A stretch of DNA of 64,000 bases from Fodinicurvata sediminis DSM 21159 (GCF_000420625.1 NZ_ATVH01000018.1:62001-126000), one strand, 5' to 3'; shown: positions 34,630 to 43,734, counted from the stretch's first letter. Notes: generated from the sequence alone by a model not told the origin. Translations and numbers: made by a program.

Positions 34630-35228
34630 CAAACACGAGCGGTGTGGCAAGGCTACGTAATTTCATCAAGCAAGTGACCAGCTGTGCCGAATCAGTGGGG
34701 GACACGGACTCCGAGGCGTTCGTTGATTTTTGTCGGGCTCAATTGGTGGATTTGATCGCCAAGGATGACTGGTTGCCTGAAGAGTTTGCCGCCCCCCATC
34801 CTGAGCATTACCAGCAGTACCTTTTGCACTGTGATCCTTTGGAGCGCTTCAGTCTGATCTCTTTTGTTTGGGGACCGGGACAGAAAACTCCGATTCACAA
34901 CCATGGAACCTGGGGTTTGATCGGCATGCTGCGCGGCTCCGAGATCTCGCAAGCTTACGAGGTGGCCGAGCAGGAGCCGGGCTTGATCCCGGCGCGACAT
35001 GAAGTGCTCAATCCAGGGGATATAGCTTTTGTATCACCGGAAGCCGGCGATATTCATGAAGTCATAAATGCCTTTGACGATCGTGTTTCCATCTCGATCC
35101 ACCTCTATGGTGCGAACATTGGGCTGGCCGAACGGTTTGTCTATGAACCGGCCAGTGGGCGCAGCCGACCATTCGTGTCGGGCTATTCGTCATCCCTGAC
35201 CCCGAACATCTGGGGTCTTTCAGTTTAA
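34626..35228 (+). CDS. Thiol-dioxygenase-like cupin (cysteine/3-mercaptopropionate dioxygenase family)
   Basis: 200 residues. The three-histidine iron site is H91 and H93 in PIHNHGTWG and H144 in GDIHEVIN; Y161 in SIHLYG corresponds to the active-site Tyr of cysteine dioxygenase. The position of the mammalian cross-linking Cys is Leu98. Such enzymes oxidise thiols to sulfinates; the thiol used here is unknown. It is translationally coupled to the PhyH gene. Confidence 0.82.
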   Translation: MTNTSGVARLRNFIKQVTSCAESVGDTDSEAFVDFCRAQLVDLIAKDDWLPEEFAAPHPEHYQQYLLHCDPLERFSLISFVWGPGQKTPIHNHGTWGLIGMLRGSEISQAYEVAEQEPGLIPARHEVLNPGDIAFVSPEAGDIHEVINAFDDRVSISIHLYGANIGLAERFVYEPASGRSRPFVSGYSSSLTPNIWGLSV

Positions 35229-35289
35229 TCCATCGAATCGAGGCCGTTTATTGCCTCCTTCAACGAGAGGGGAAGCAGCAATCTATGGG

Positions 35290-35318
35290 TTGGCAGCTGA
35301 TCTATCTGTGATATATTA
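35290..35318 (+). promoter_or_regulatory. Promoter with operator site 4 (membrane oxygenase gene)
   Basis: TTGGCA (35290-35295), 16-bp spacer and TATATT (35312-35317). The operator TGATATATTA at 35309-35318 covers the -10 box. Confidence 0.55.
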
Positions 35319-35355
35319 GATGGAAGGTCAAACGGAAACTAAGGAGATTCACGTC

Positions 35356-36126
35356 ATGATGCCAGAACGCCAGGCGCGTTTCCGCGAGGAATACCGCAGC
35401 CGTATTGCAAGTTGGTACAATGGCCCTCTACATGTTGCCGTCATCTACGGTATCGGCATTTCGGCCATGGTTCTCTATATCTCCAATATACAGAACGTTC
35501 AGTGGTGGGAATGGCTGGCCGTACCGGCCGTCTTCCTGTTCTGTAATTTTTTCGAGTGGTTCCTGCACCGCCACATCATGCATCGCCCACAGAAGAACAA
35601 GCTTCTCCGCGCGGTCTACACGCGTCATACCCTGATGCATCACCAGTTCTTCACGGACGAGGAGATGCGTTTCGATGGGTCTCGTGACTGGCGTGTGACC
35701 TTCTTCCCGCCCTATGCCCTGGCGGTCTTCATCTTGATGACAATTCCTGGGGCTCTGCTGTTGGGCTGGATCTTTTCGCCCAATGTCGGTTGGCTGACCA
35801 TGTGCACCACGACCAGCATGTACATGATCTATGAGTTCATGCACTTTTGCTGCCATGTGGACGAGAATGCCTTCGTGCGCAACATGCCTCTCGTCAACAC
35901 ACTGCGCCGTCATCATACGGCGCATCATAACCAGTCGATCATGATGGAAAGGAACATGAACCTGACGTTCCCGATCATGGACTGGCTGTTCGGGACTTCG
36001 GACCTGGACCGTGGGTTGATTGGCCATCTTTTCAATGGCTATAGCGACAAGCACGTGAAAACGAACATGCGCAAGACTTCACGGACTCCTGGTCGCAAGC
36101 CGGATGGAGTTGAAGCGACAGCCTGA
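35356..36126 (+). CDS. Fatty acid hydroxylase/sterol desaturase-family membrane oxygenase
   Basis: 256 residues from the ATG at 35356, preceded by AAGGAG. Four hydrophobic helices and the di-iron histidine boxes HRHIMH, HTLMHH, HFCCH and RRHHTAHH identify the superfamily. It acts in the inner membrane on a lipid-like or small substrate that cannot be deduced. It has its own operator-bearing promoter and is followed by a terminator. Confidence 0.85.
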   Translation: MMPERQARFREEYRSRIASWYNGPLHVAVIYGIGISAMVLYISNIQNVQWWEWLAVPAVFLFCNFFEWFLHRHIMHRPQKNKLLRAVYTRHTLMHHQFFTDEEMRFDGSRDWRVTFFPPYALAVFILMTIPGALLLGWIFSPNVGWLTMCTTTSMYMIYEFMHFCCHVDENAFVRNMPLVNTLRRHHTAHHNQSIMMERNMNLTFPIMDWLFGTSDLDRGLIGHLFNGYSDKHVKTNMRKTSRTPGRKPDGVEATA

Positions 36127-36150
36127 CCCGGCTGCGGCTTCGGAAACATA

Positions 36151-36179
36151 AATGGCGGGCAATATGAGCGCCCGCCATT
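36151..36179 (+). terminator. Intrinsic terminator after the membrane oxygenase gene
   Basis: A 10-bp stem, AATGGCGGGC/GCCCGCCATT, 9-nt loop, then TTT. It closes the 28-36 kb regulon. Confidence 0.85.
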
Positions 36180-36264
36180 TTTGTGCTTGCCTCAGGCGTT
36201 CAAGCTCGCGAGCTTTGCCGCTCATGGAAGATGTTGGCCTGCAAACGAAACAAGATCGATTGAG

Positions 36265-37221
36265 ATGAATACAGTTCGTTACGGCCTGTTCATCATGCCG
36301 GGCTTCGACCTCGTGAGCTTCTCCGTCTGTTGCGAGGCACTACGGCTTGCAAATGAGGTGGCCCAGCAGCGTCTCTATGGCTGGGAGGTCGTAACGGCAA
36401 GTGGACAGTCTGTCGAAAGCGCCAGTCGAATCGCTGTATCAGGACGCTCCCTTGCCGGGGAATCCACGGGATATGATCGCCTGGTTCTCTTCGCTGGCAG
36501 TCAGGGGACATCCTACAACAATCGAAATGTCCTGGATTGGCTGCGTCAGCTTTCCCGGCGTGGGTGCCAGATGGGCGGGGTGGATGCAGGCGTATGGATT
36601 CTTGCACGTGCGGGCCTGCTTGGCGGGTATCGTTTTGCGCTTGGCGGCGGCTATCATCTGGCCTTTCGGGAAACCTTCGATCTTGTGCCCGAGCCAGCAC
36701 ACCCCTTCGTGCTGGATCGCGAACGCCTGACCTGGTCCGGAGGTGGCAGTGCCTTCGAGGCGATGTTTGAACAGCTGCGCCAGGATCATGGTCGCAGTCT
36801 GTCCAGTAGTGTGGCCCGCCGCAGCCGATATCCTGTTCTGCCGGAGGCGCCGGAGCCGGAAAGTACGGCCTTGCCCGAAAAACTGGCGGCTTGTCTGGAA
36901 GTCATGAAGCAAAACATTGAAGAACCACTCTCAAGCGCGGATTTGGCTGAGACAGTAGGTCTGTCGGTCCGCCACCTGGAGCGGTTGTTTCACAGTACCT
37001 TCCAGACGGCGCCCCAAAAGGTCTATCGCTCGATACGCCTTCAGGAGGCACGACGGCTGGTTCACTTCACTGATCTTTCGATTACCGAAATCTCGATTGC
37101 TACTGGCTTTGATTCCTGCTCGCATTTTGCGCGCTGCTTCCGCAGCGAATTCGAGATGACCCCTTCCAGTTGGCGCCGGCACCACAAGGGACAGCAGATA
37201 GAGGTGCAGGGCGCCTTATAA
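36265..37221 (+). CDS. GlxA-type transcription regulator (DJ-1/PfpI domain plus AraC HTH)
   Basis: 318 residues from ATG 36265. The N-terminal amidotransferase-like domain (about 1-180) has GGVDAGVWILARAGLLGG, with Asp instead of the nucleophilic Cys, so it should sense rather than catalyse. The C-terminal AraC domain has LSSADLAETVGLSVRHLERLF and SITEISIATGFDSCSHFARCF. Relatives (CdhR, GbdR) respond to carnitine or betaine-type compounds. It lies between the oxygenase regulon and the ectoine locus; its target is unclear. It converges with and overlaps the kinase gene by six bases. Confidence 0.85.
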   Translation: MNTVRYGLFIMPGFDLVSFSVCCEALRLANEVAQQRLYGWEVVTASGQSVESASRIAVSGRSLAGESTGYDRLVLFAGSQGTSYNNRNVLDWLRQLSRRGCQMGGVDAGVWILARAGLLGGYRFALGGGYHLAFRETFDLVPEPAHPFVLDRERLTWSGGGSAFEAMFEQLRQDHGRSLSSSVARRSRYPVLPEAPEPESTALPEKLAACLEVMKQNIEEPLSSADLAETVGLSVRHLERLFHSTFQTAPQKVYRSIRLQEARRLVHFTDLSITEISIATGFDSCSHFARCFRSEFEMTPSSWRRHHKGQQIEVQGAL

Positions 37222-38658
37222 GGATGAGGCGACGCGTTTGGGGGTGGTCCCATCATCCTGCGGTTCCTGGACCATGCGCTCTGCAGGCAGGATCACCCGC
37301 ACCGTTGTGCCCTGTTCGGGTTTGCTTTCAATTTCCATTCTTCCACCATGCAGTTCGATCAGGCTCTTCGTGAGGGGCAGTCCAAGTCCCGTGCCCTCGT
37401 ATCCGCGGCTGCTGGTCGAAAGGGCCTGGTAGAAAGGCTGCAGAACCTTCTCAAGGTCTTCGCGCGCGATCCCGATTCCGGTATCCTTGATGATGAAGGC
37501 CACTCCCTCGTCCAATTCGTGCAGGCTTGCATGCACACGTCCACCTTGTGGTGTGAACTTTACGGCATTGGACAGCAGGTTGAGCAGGATTTGAAGCAAC
37601 CTGACACTGTCGCCACGAAAGAGCAGTTCCTCTGCCGGCAAGGTGTGTTCCAGGGTAACCTGTTGTTGCCGGGCACGTGGTCCGACCATGGTGATCGCAC
37701 GAACCAGCAGGTCGTTCAGTACGACCGTTTCATCACCGATCTCCAGCTTTCCGGCTTCGGCTTTGGACATATCCAGGATCTGATTGATGACCTGGAGTAG
37801 ATGCTGGCCGCTATTGTGGATGTCCGTGGCATAGACCTTGTAGCGCGCAACCGGGATTTCGCCGAAAACTTCGTTCTGGATGATATCGGAAAAGCCTATG
37901 ATCGCATTCAGGGGTGTACGTAATTCGTGACTCATCATGGCCAGGAATTCGGATTTTGCGATGCTGGCGTGTTCGGCCGCACGATTGGCCTGCTCCAGCT
38001 CAAATTCCCGATACTTGAGTTCCGTGATGTCGGTGGCAAAACCCGCAATGGCACCGCTTGCAGTCCGTTTCTTGAGGATGCGGAACCAGCGGCCGCTTGG
38101 ATAGAGACTGTCGCTCGGCCGGCCGTCAGCTACTTTGTGAAGCTTGAGCCGGTTTGCAATTTCCCGGTCGGCTTCTATCGGTGACAATTCCTCACTCAGG
38201 GTGAAGCGCAGGAGGTCTTCATAGTAGACAGGCCGCGGCAGTTTGGAGAAAGCCTCATCATGGACCTCCTCATAGGCCTTGTTCCAGGCCAGCAACCGGT
38301 TGTCATGGTCGTAGAGCGCAAAGGGGCTGGGCGTGATATCCAGTGCTTCACGAAGATTCTGAAGTTCCTTTCGGACGTCCCGATTCTGCTGTTCTTCGTA
38401 TGCGATGCTTCGTTCGAGGTCATGTTTGCGTTGGGCAAGGCGGACATGGAGCGCCAGCAGCGCCAGCATGCAGGCTGTTGCCAAGGCCAACAGTATTGTC
38501 TGTATTGTCTGCGAGTTCAAAGCGTTGGGCAGGAAGCTGGCGCCCAAAATGAGGAGAATTGCGCCGCCGCCAAGGACAAGCGGCAGTATGAAGTCATTGT
38601 GATGATGTGCGAACTCGTCCTGATTCTTCACATCGGATCCTGATAGGCGCCACTGCAA
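37216..38658 (-). CDS. Membrane-bound PAS histidine kinase
   Basis: 480 residues: two hydrophobic helices (about 25-70), a helical linker, a PAS domain (about 105-215), the HisKA box MMSHELRTPLNAIIGFSDII with the phospho-His, and an HATPase with LLNLLSNAVKFTP, DTGIGI and GTGLGLPL. No response regulator is adjacent. It is downstream of doeD on the same strand but beyond a terminator. Confidence 0.92.
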   Translation of the reverse strand: MQWRLSGSDVKNQDEFAHHHNDFILPLVLGGGAILLILGASFLPNALNSQTIQTILLALATACMLALLALHVRLAQRKHDLERSIAYEEQQNRDVRKELQNLREALDITPSPFALYDHDNRLLAWNKAYEEVHDEAFSKLPRPVYYEDLLRFTLSEELSPIEADREIANRLKLHKVADGRPSDSLYPSGRWFRILKKRTASGAIAGFATDITELKYREFELEQANRAAEHASIAKSEFLAMMSHELRTPLNAIIGFSDIIQNEVFGEIPVARYKVYATDIHNSGQHLLQVINQILDMSKAEAGKLEIGDETVVLNDLLVRAITMVGPRARQQQVTLEHTLPAEELLFRGDSVRLLQILLNLLSNAVKFTPQGGRVHASLHELDEGVAFIIKDTGIGIAREDLEKVLQPFYQALSTSSRGYEGTGLGLPLTKSLIELHGGRMEIESKPEQGTTVRVILPAERMVQEPQDDGTTPKRVASSL

Positions 38659-38741
38659 CGCCCTATAGTCTATCGGTTGGCTCTTAAAAAGGTGTGAAAA
38701 TTCTAGCCTCGAGAGAAAAACGTCACAATATCTGCCTGCTT

Positions 38742-38776
38742 GGCGGGGTGCCGTCCTTCAGCGAAGGCACCCCGCC
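38742..38776 (-). terminator. Intrinsic terminator after doeD
   Basis: An 11-bp perfect stem, GGCGGGGTGCC/GGCACCCCGCC, just past the doeD stop, with a T-run some 20 nt further on the minus strand. Confidence 0.8.
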
Positions 38777-38783
38777 CGTTCAA

Positions 38784-40193
38784 TCAGGCAGCTGAAAGAG
38801 CGTCCTCGGCGCGCAGCTTTTCGTAGACTTTGTCAACCGCCTTGCGGGTGTTGTCCACGATCTCGTCGACCTCGTTCCGAGTGATGATCAACGGCGGGGC
38901 AAAGCCCAGGATATCGCCATGCGGCATGGCCCGGGCGATGATCCCGTTTTCCAGACAGGCGCCCGACAGGGTAGGACCGGCCTTGAGCGAGGGGTCAAGC
39001 GGCTGCTTCTTGTCCTTGTCTGCCACCAGCTCCAGGGCTGCCAGCAGGCCTACGCCACGCACTTCACCGACCAGTGGATGGTCGTCGAAGGCTTCATGCA
39101 TGCGTTGCTGGAAATAGGCTCCGGTGCGCTCCGCATTGCCTGTCAGGTCTTCACCGTCGACAATGTCCAGGTTGGCGTTCGCTGCAGCCGCGCAGATCGG
39201 GTGTGCGGAATAGGTCCAGCCGTGCCCGATGGCGCCCATCTGGTCGGAGCCCTGCTCCAGGACCTTCCAGACCTTCTCGCCGACGATGACGCCGGAGATC
39301 GGCAGGTAACCGCTGGACAGGCCTTTGGCGACAGTGATCAGGTCGGGCTTCATGTCGTATTTCTGGGACCCAAAGTAGGCTCCGGTGCGTCCGAAACCGG
39401 TCACCACCTCGTCGGCAATCAACAGGACATCGTATTTGTCCAGGACCGCCTGGATTTCCTGCCAGTAGCCTTCGGGTGGGGGCACGATGCCGCCGGTGCC
39501 GAGAACCGGCTCCCCGATGAAGGCGGCGACGGTATCCGGGCCCTCCTGTAGGATCATCTCTTCCAGTTCTGCAGCACAGCGGCGCGAGAAGGCACGCTCG
39601 TCCTCGCCATCCTCTCCTTGCCAGTAGTGATGCGGGGTGCGGGTGTGCAGGATGGGGGAGCGTGGCAGGTCGAAAGCCTTGTGAAAGAGCTCCAGCCCCG
39701 TCAGGCTGCCGGTCATGACGCCCGAGCCGTGATATCCGCGCCAACGCGAGATGATCTTCTTCTTCTCGGGACGTCCCAGAATGTTGTTGTAATACCAGAC
39801 CAGCTTGATCTGGGTTTCATTGGCATCCGAACCCGACATGCCGTAGTAGACGCGGCTCATGCCTTCCGGAGCCTTGCGGATAATGCGCTCGGACAAGCGG
39901 ATCGCGGGCTCGTTCCCGTGCCCTGCATAGCTGTGATAATAGGCCAGCTTGCTGGCCTGCTCGGCAATCGCATCCGCGATTTCCTGCCGGCCATAGCCCA
40001 CGTTGACACAATAGAGCCCGGCGAAGGCGTCCAGGCTGCGCTTGCCCTCAGTGTCCTCGATATAGACGCCTTGTCCGCCGGAGATGATGCGGTTCGGGCT
40101 CTCCCCGTCGGCGTGCTGGCGCATGTGGGTCGAGGGATGGAAGAAATGTGCGCGATCGAGTTCCTGCAATTCAGGTGTGGGATTGTTGCGCAT
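38784..40193 (-). CDS. doeD: Class III aminotransferase, DoeD/Atf (diaminobutyrate aminotransferase)
   Basis: 469 residues of an omega-amino-acid aminotransferase with DEVVTGFGRTG and the PLP lysine in LITVAKGLSSGYLP. In ectoine degradation this enzyme turns L-2,4-diaminobutyrate into aspartate semialdehyde. The assignment to this step comes from its place next to an aldehyde dehydrogenase, a Lrp regulator and the ueh/eut genes; the family alone would allow other amines. Confidence 0.82.
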   Translation of the reverse strand: MRNNPTPELQELDRAHFFHPSTHMRQHADGESPNRIISGGQGVYIEDTEGKRSLDAFAGLYCVNVGYGRQEIADAIAEQASKLAYYHSYAGHGNEPAIRLSERIIRKAPEGMSRVYYGMSGSDANETQIKLVWYYNNILGRPEKKKIISRWRGYHGSGVMTGSLTGLELFHKAFDLPRSPILHTRTPHHYWQGEDGEDERAFSRRCAAELEEMILQEGPDTVAAFIGEPVLGTGGIVPPPEGYWQEIQAVLDKYDVLLIADEVVTGFGRTGAYFGSQKYDMKPDLITVAKGLSSGYLPISGVIVGEKVWKVLEQGSDQMGAIGHGWTYSAHPICAAAANANLDIVDGEDLTGNAERTGAYFQQRMHEAFDDHPLVGEVRGVGLLAALELVADKDKKQPLDPSLKAGPTLSGACLENGIIARAMPHGDILGFAPPLIITRNEVDEIVDNTRKAVDKVYEKLRAEDALSAA

Positions 40194-40238
40194 GGTCTTT
40201 CCTTTCTCTTTCTTGTCGGTTGTCGCAGGCGTTCGGAG

Positions 40239-41735
40239 TCACACCGAACTGCAGACGTACTGGATCTCGGTGAATTCCTCCATTCCATGGCGGCTGCCCT
40301 CCCGGCCCAGGCCGGATTGTTTCATGCCGCCGAAGGGAATGGGCGCGCCGGTCATCTTCACGCGGTTCACGGCCACCATGCCGTACTCGAGCTGGCTGGT
40401 GATGCGCTTCACGCGCCCGTGATCCTGCGTATAAAGGTAGGCGGCAAGTCCGTATTCCGTATCGTTCGCACGATGCACCACTTCCTCTTCACTTGCAAAG
40501 GAACTGACGGCCGCAACAGGACCGAAGGTTTCCTCGCGATAGATCTTCATCTCAGGCGTGACATCAGCAAGCAGAGTTGGCTGGAAGAACAATCCGCCTC
40601 TTTCGTGCAGGCTCCCTCCAGCCAGGAGGCGGGCGCCCTTGGACACTGCGTCGTCCACGTGCTCCTGGCACTTGGCGACGGCCTTCTCGTTCATCAGGGG
40701 ACCAAGGTCTACATTGGCCTCCAGACCGTTTCCTGTCTTCTGAGCAGAGACGGCTTCGGCATAGGACTTCAGGAAGGGCTCATAGATGTCCTGATGGACG
40801 TAAATGCGGTTGGCGGCCAGGCAATCCTGTCCCGTGGTTGCGAACTTGGCTGCCAGGGCCCCCGAGATGGCTTGGTCCATCGAGATATCCGGGAAGAGGA
40901 TGAAAGGGGCATGGCCGCCCAGCTCCATTGACATGCGCTTGACGGTGGACGCGCCCTGAGCCAGCAGCTTGCGCCCGACTTCCGTTGAGCCCGTGAAAGA
41001 CAGAGCACGAACCCTGGAATCACGATTGAATTCTCCAACGATGGCTTCCGGGTCTCCTGTCAGGACAGAGAAGAGTCCGGCCGGCAGACCGGCCCGCTCG
41101 GCCAATTCAGCAAGGGCAAGTGCAGAGAAAGGGGTTTCCGTGGCGGGCCGGACAACCACGGGGCAACCAGCCGCAAGTGCAGCTGCAGCCTTGCGCGTGA
41201 TCATGGCGGCCGGAAAGTTCCAGGGCGTGACCGCTGCCACGACTCCGATGGGTTGGCGTCGAATCTCCATATCGCAGTCCGGGAGGTGCGGCGTTATGGT
41301 CTCCACGTTGATGCGACGGGTCTCTTCAGCATACCAGTGTAGGAAAGAGGCAGCATAGTCGATCTCACCACGGGACTCGGTGAGTGGCTTGCCCTGCTCG
41401 AGTGTCATCAGGATAGCGAGATCCTCGCGGTTCTCGTGCATCAACTCGTACCAACGATACAGGATGGCGCTGCGATCCTGGGGCAGGCGCTCTTTCCAGG
41501 CCGAAAAGGACGCTTGTGCAGCGTCGATCGCCTGGCCGGCTTCGCCTGCGCCCAAGGAAGGAACGCTGCCGATATAGCTCTGGTCAGCGGGGTTGGTGAC
41601 GGCCAGAACCTTGCCGTTGGATGCCGAACACCACTTGCCGTCGATATAGGCCTGCTCGCGAAACAGACGGGCATCGCGCAGAAGTGGCAGGACCGAAGTC
41701 TGCTGGAATTTTTCCTGTGTCAGCATGCTGTGCAC
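40239..41735 (-). CDS. doeC: Aldehyde dehydrogenase DoeC/Ssd (aspartate-semialdehyde to aspartate)
   Basis: 498 residues of the GabD-like aldehyde dehydrogenase group. TPWNFPAAMITRKAAAALAA, FTGSTEVGRKL, the catalytic Glu in MELGGHAPFIL and the catalytic Cys in TGQDCLAANR are all present. Next to doeD and doeX it most likely oxidises aspartate semialdehyde to aspartate; succinate semialdehyde is the alternative substrate by sequence. Confidence 0.85.
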   Translation of the reverse strand: MHSMLTQEKFQQTSVLPLLRDARLFREQAYIDGKWCSASNGKVLAVTNPADQSYIGSVPSLGAGEAGQAIDAAQASFSAWKERLPQDRSAILYRWYELMHENREDLAILMTLEQGKPLTESRGEIDYAASFLHWYAEETRRINVETITPHLPDCDMEIRRQPIGVVAAVTPWNFPAAMITRKAAAALAAGCPVVVRPATETPFSALALAELAERAGLPAGLFSVLTGDPEAIVGEFNRDSRVRALSFTGSTEVGRKLLAQGASTVKRMSMELGGHAPFILFPDISMDQAISGALAAKFATTGQDCLAANRIYVHQDIYEPFLKSYAEAVSAQKTGNGLEANVDLGPLMNEKAVAKCQEHVDDAVSKGARLLAGGSLHERGGLFFQPTLLADVTPEMKIYREETFGPVAAVSSFASEEEVVHRANDTEYGLAAYLYTQDHGRVKRITSQLEYGMVAVNRVKMTGAPIPFGGMKQSGLGREGSRHGMEEFTEIQYVCSSV

Positions 41736-41938
41736 TCCCTAACTGCTTGAGGGCGCGTCCGAAAGGTTTCGCCCTATCGGAACGGCGCCGGGCTCTCGAG
41801 GTCTGCACCTGCCTGCCGGATATCGACAGGTGGAATGTGCAGGTCCACAATCGAGGGTGACGCTAACAGGGAAGGCGGGGAGAGGGTTTTTGAACTTGTC
41901 CGGTCAGCTAGAGAGTCTATCGCCCGAAGCCCAGAATC

Positions 41939-42454
41939 TCAGGAGAGTTTCTCTTCCGATTTCAGGCTGCCGCTCATCAGGGCCGTCAGTGGAAGTTCGC
42001 GACTTTCCTTGATGGGCTTGGTCACGATGTAGGTGAAATAACGGTCGATTCCGATGTCGAGGGTCAGCAGGCGATCAATCAGGCGCTGATAATGATCGAT
42101 ATCACGCGCAATGACTTTCAGCAGATAATCTATACCCCCACCTGTTGCATAGCATTCGAGAACCTCCTCCGTTTCCTGCATTGTCTGCTCAAAATGCTTG
42201 AAGTCGGCTTGCTGGTGACGATGCAGGGTGATTTCGGTCAGAACCAGCGTGAAACGTGCAAGCTGGGTCAGATCAAGACTGGCGTGATAACCCGCTATGA
42301 TGCCCTTTTTCTCCAGCCGCCTGAGGCGCTCCCAGCAAGGCGTGGCCGAGAGATTCACCATCTCGGCAAGCTTCAGTTTTGTTATGCGCCCTTCACGCTG
42401 CAGGGCGGAGAGAATTCTGATGTCGGTCTCGTCGAGTTTCATGGAGCCCAGCAT
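41939..42454 (-). CDS. doeX: Lrp/AsnC-family regulator DoeX
   Basis: 171 residues: an N-terminal HTH (ETDIRILSALQREGRITK then LSATPCWERLRRLEKKGII) and a C-terminal ligand-binding RAM domain with ECYATGGGIDYLLKV. An AsnC/DoeX gene is a standing member of ectoine-degradation clusters. It is 203 bp upstream of doeC on the same strand. It may regulate doeC-doeD. Confidence 0.85.
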   Translation of the reverse strand: MLGSMKLDETDIRILSALQREGRITKLKLAEMVNLSATPCWERLRRLEKKGIIAGYHASLDLTQLARFTLVLTEITLHRHQQADFKHFEQTMQETEEVLECYATGGGIDYLLKVIARDIDHYQRLIDRLLTLDIGIDRYFTYIVTKPIKESRELPLTALMSGSLKSEEKLS

Positions 42455-42492
42455 GTCGGGATTTGCAAGACGTCAAGAAGGCTTCAAATAAA

Positions 42493-42532
42493 GAACGCCC
42501 CGACTGTCATCAAGAAACAAGCCGGGGCGTTC
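42493..42532 (-). terminator. Intrinsic terminator after uehA
   Basis: A 10-bp perfect stem, GAACGCCCCG/CGGGGCGTTC, with a 20-nt loop; on the minus strand it is followed by TTTATTTG. It separates uehA from doeX. Confidence 0.8.
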
Positions 42533-42563
42533 AGTTCCGGATATTCGGAAGTTCAGAAAGACG

Positions 42564-43595
42564 TCAGTTGGCGCCCATCTTCTCTTCCGTCTCGGCAATC
42601 TCGGAGCGCAGCTTGTTCACCACCTCCTCGGCATTGCCGCCGACTTCGTTGATATAGAACTGATCCAGTTCCTTGGCACGCTCGGCAAAGGCCTCACGCT
42701 CATCAGCAGTAAGTTCAATGAACTCAATGTCGTCTGCTGCTTCCTTGATGTTTTCGCGGCTGGCATCGTTCAGCTTCTTCTGTTCTTCATAGATGAAGTC
42801 CGTCAGTTCCGAACGAACTTCCATCAGCATATCCTGACGGTCTTCGGACAGACCACTCCAGAAATCCGCATTGGCCACGACCGTTGTGGTGTACTCCTGC
42901 TCGCCAGTCCAGATGAGGTAGTCGGTCACCTCGTAGAACTTGGCGCTTTCGATGAAGAAGATCGGATTGACCTGTGCATCGATCGTGTTGAGCTGAAGGC
43001 CACTATAAACCTCGCCCCAGGGCAGGGCCACCGGATCAGCGCCGAAGGTGTCATAGGCTTCGACCAGCAATGGCGAGGTCATGACGCGGAACTTCACGCC
43101 GCTCAGGTCCTCCGGAGTGCGAACTTCCTTCTTGGTGGTCCAGACCATCTCGCCTTCCGGATAGATGTCAAACAGCTTCAGCCCCTTGCTTTCGAAGTCG
43201 TCCGAAAGCTCACCATAGAGGGCTTCACTGTTGCTGAGAACTTCCTTGTTCACATCCTCGTTTTCCGAAAGCAGGTAGGGAATCAGGAGGACCTGAATTT
43301 CCGGTACGAAGCTTCCGAGATGCCCCGGTGAGGCGTTGGAGAACTGGACGGCTCCATTCGCGGTCAGTTCGGTGATGTCGTTTTCGTTGCCCAACTGACC
43401 GTAGGTGTAGATCGTGACGGTGACGTCGCCGTCCGTCTTTTCTTCGATCAGGCGCTTGAATTCCTCGGCGTAGATATCCTGGACGTCGCCATCACTTTCC
43501 TCGTGGGCGAACTTCCATTCCTCGGCAGCCAAAGAACCGGCTGCAAACATGACGGAAGCTGCTGTTGTAACAGCGAGCAACGCTTTCCTGTGCAT
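42564..43595 (-). CDS. uehA: TRAP-type ectoine/5-hydroxyectoine binding protein UehA
   Basis: 343 residues. The signal peptide ends near SLAAE. The mature protein has GVKFRVMTSPLLVEAYD with the carboxylate-binding Arg and LNTIDAQVNPIFFIESAKF, the region that carries the Asn and aromatic ligands in UehA/TeaA receptors. It has a strong AGGAGG site. It is transcribed away from enuR and the two permease genes, whereas the usual order is uehABC together. Confidence 0.87.
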   Translation of the reverse strand: MHRKALLAVTTAASVMFAAGSLAAEEWKFAHEESDGDVQDIYAEEFKRLIEEKTDGDVTVTIYTYGQLGNENDITELTANGAVQFSNASPGHLGSFVPEIQVLLIPYLLSENEDVNKEVLSNSEALYGELSDDFESKGLKLFDIYPEGEMVWTTKKEVRTPEDLSGVKFRVMTSPLLVEAYDTFGADPVALPWGEVYSGLQLNTIDAQVNPIFFIESAKFYEVTDYLIWTGEQEYTTTVVANADFWSGLSEDRQDMLMEVRSELTDFIYEEQKKLNDASRENIKEAADDIEFIELTADEREAFAERAKELDQFYINEVGGNAEEVVNKLRSEIAETEEKMGAN

Positions 43596-43734
43596 CTCCT
43601 GTGCCTCCTAGATTTTATCTGTAAAAACCTCACGCACCGCCAGGCTGAAGACAGCCCTACGCTGCGCAGGTCGGACTCAAACTACAATTGCCAGGAAAAG
43701 AGTTGATTGCATATTGAAACGTGTCAATAAAAGT

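Noticed and set aside
39618-40931. 437-codon open frame on the plus strand
   Set aside because: Antisense to doeD and doeC, both with intact catalytic motifs; the translated product resembles nothing.
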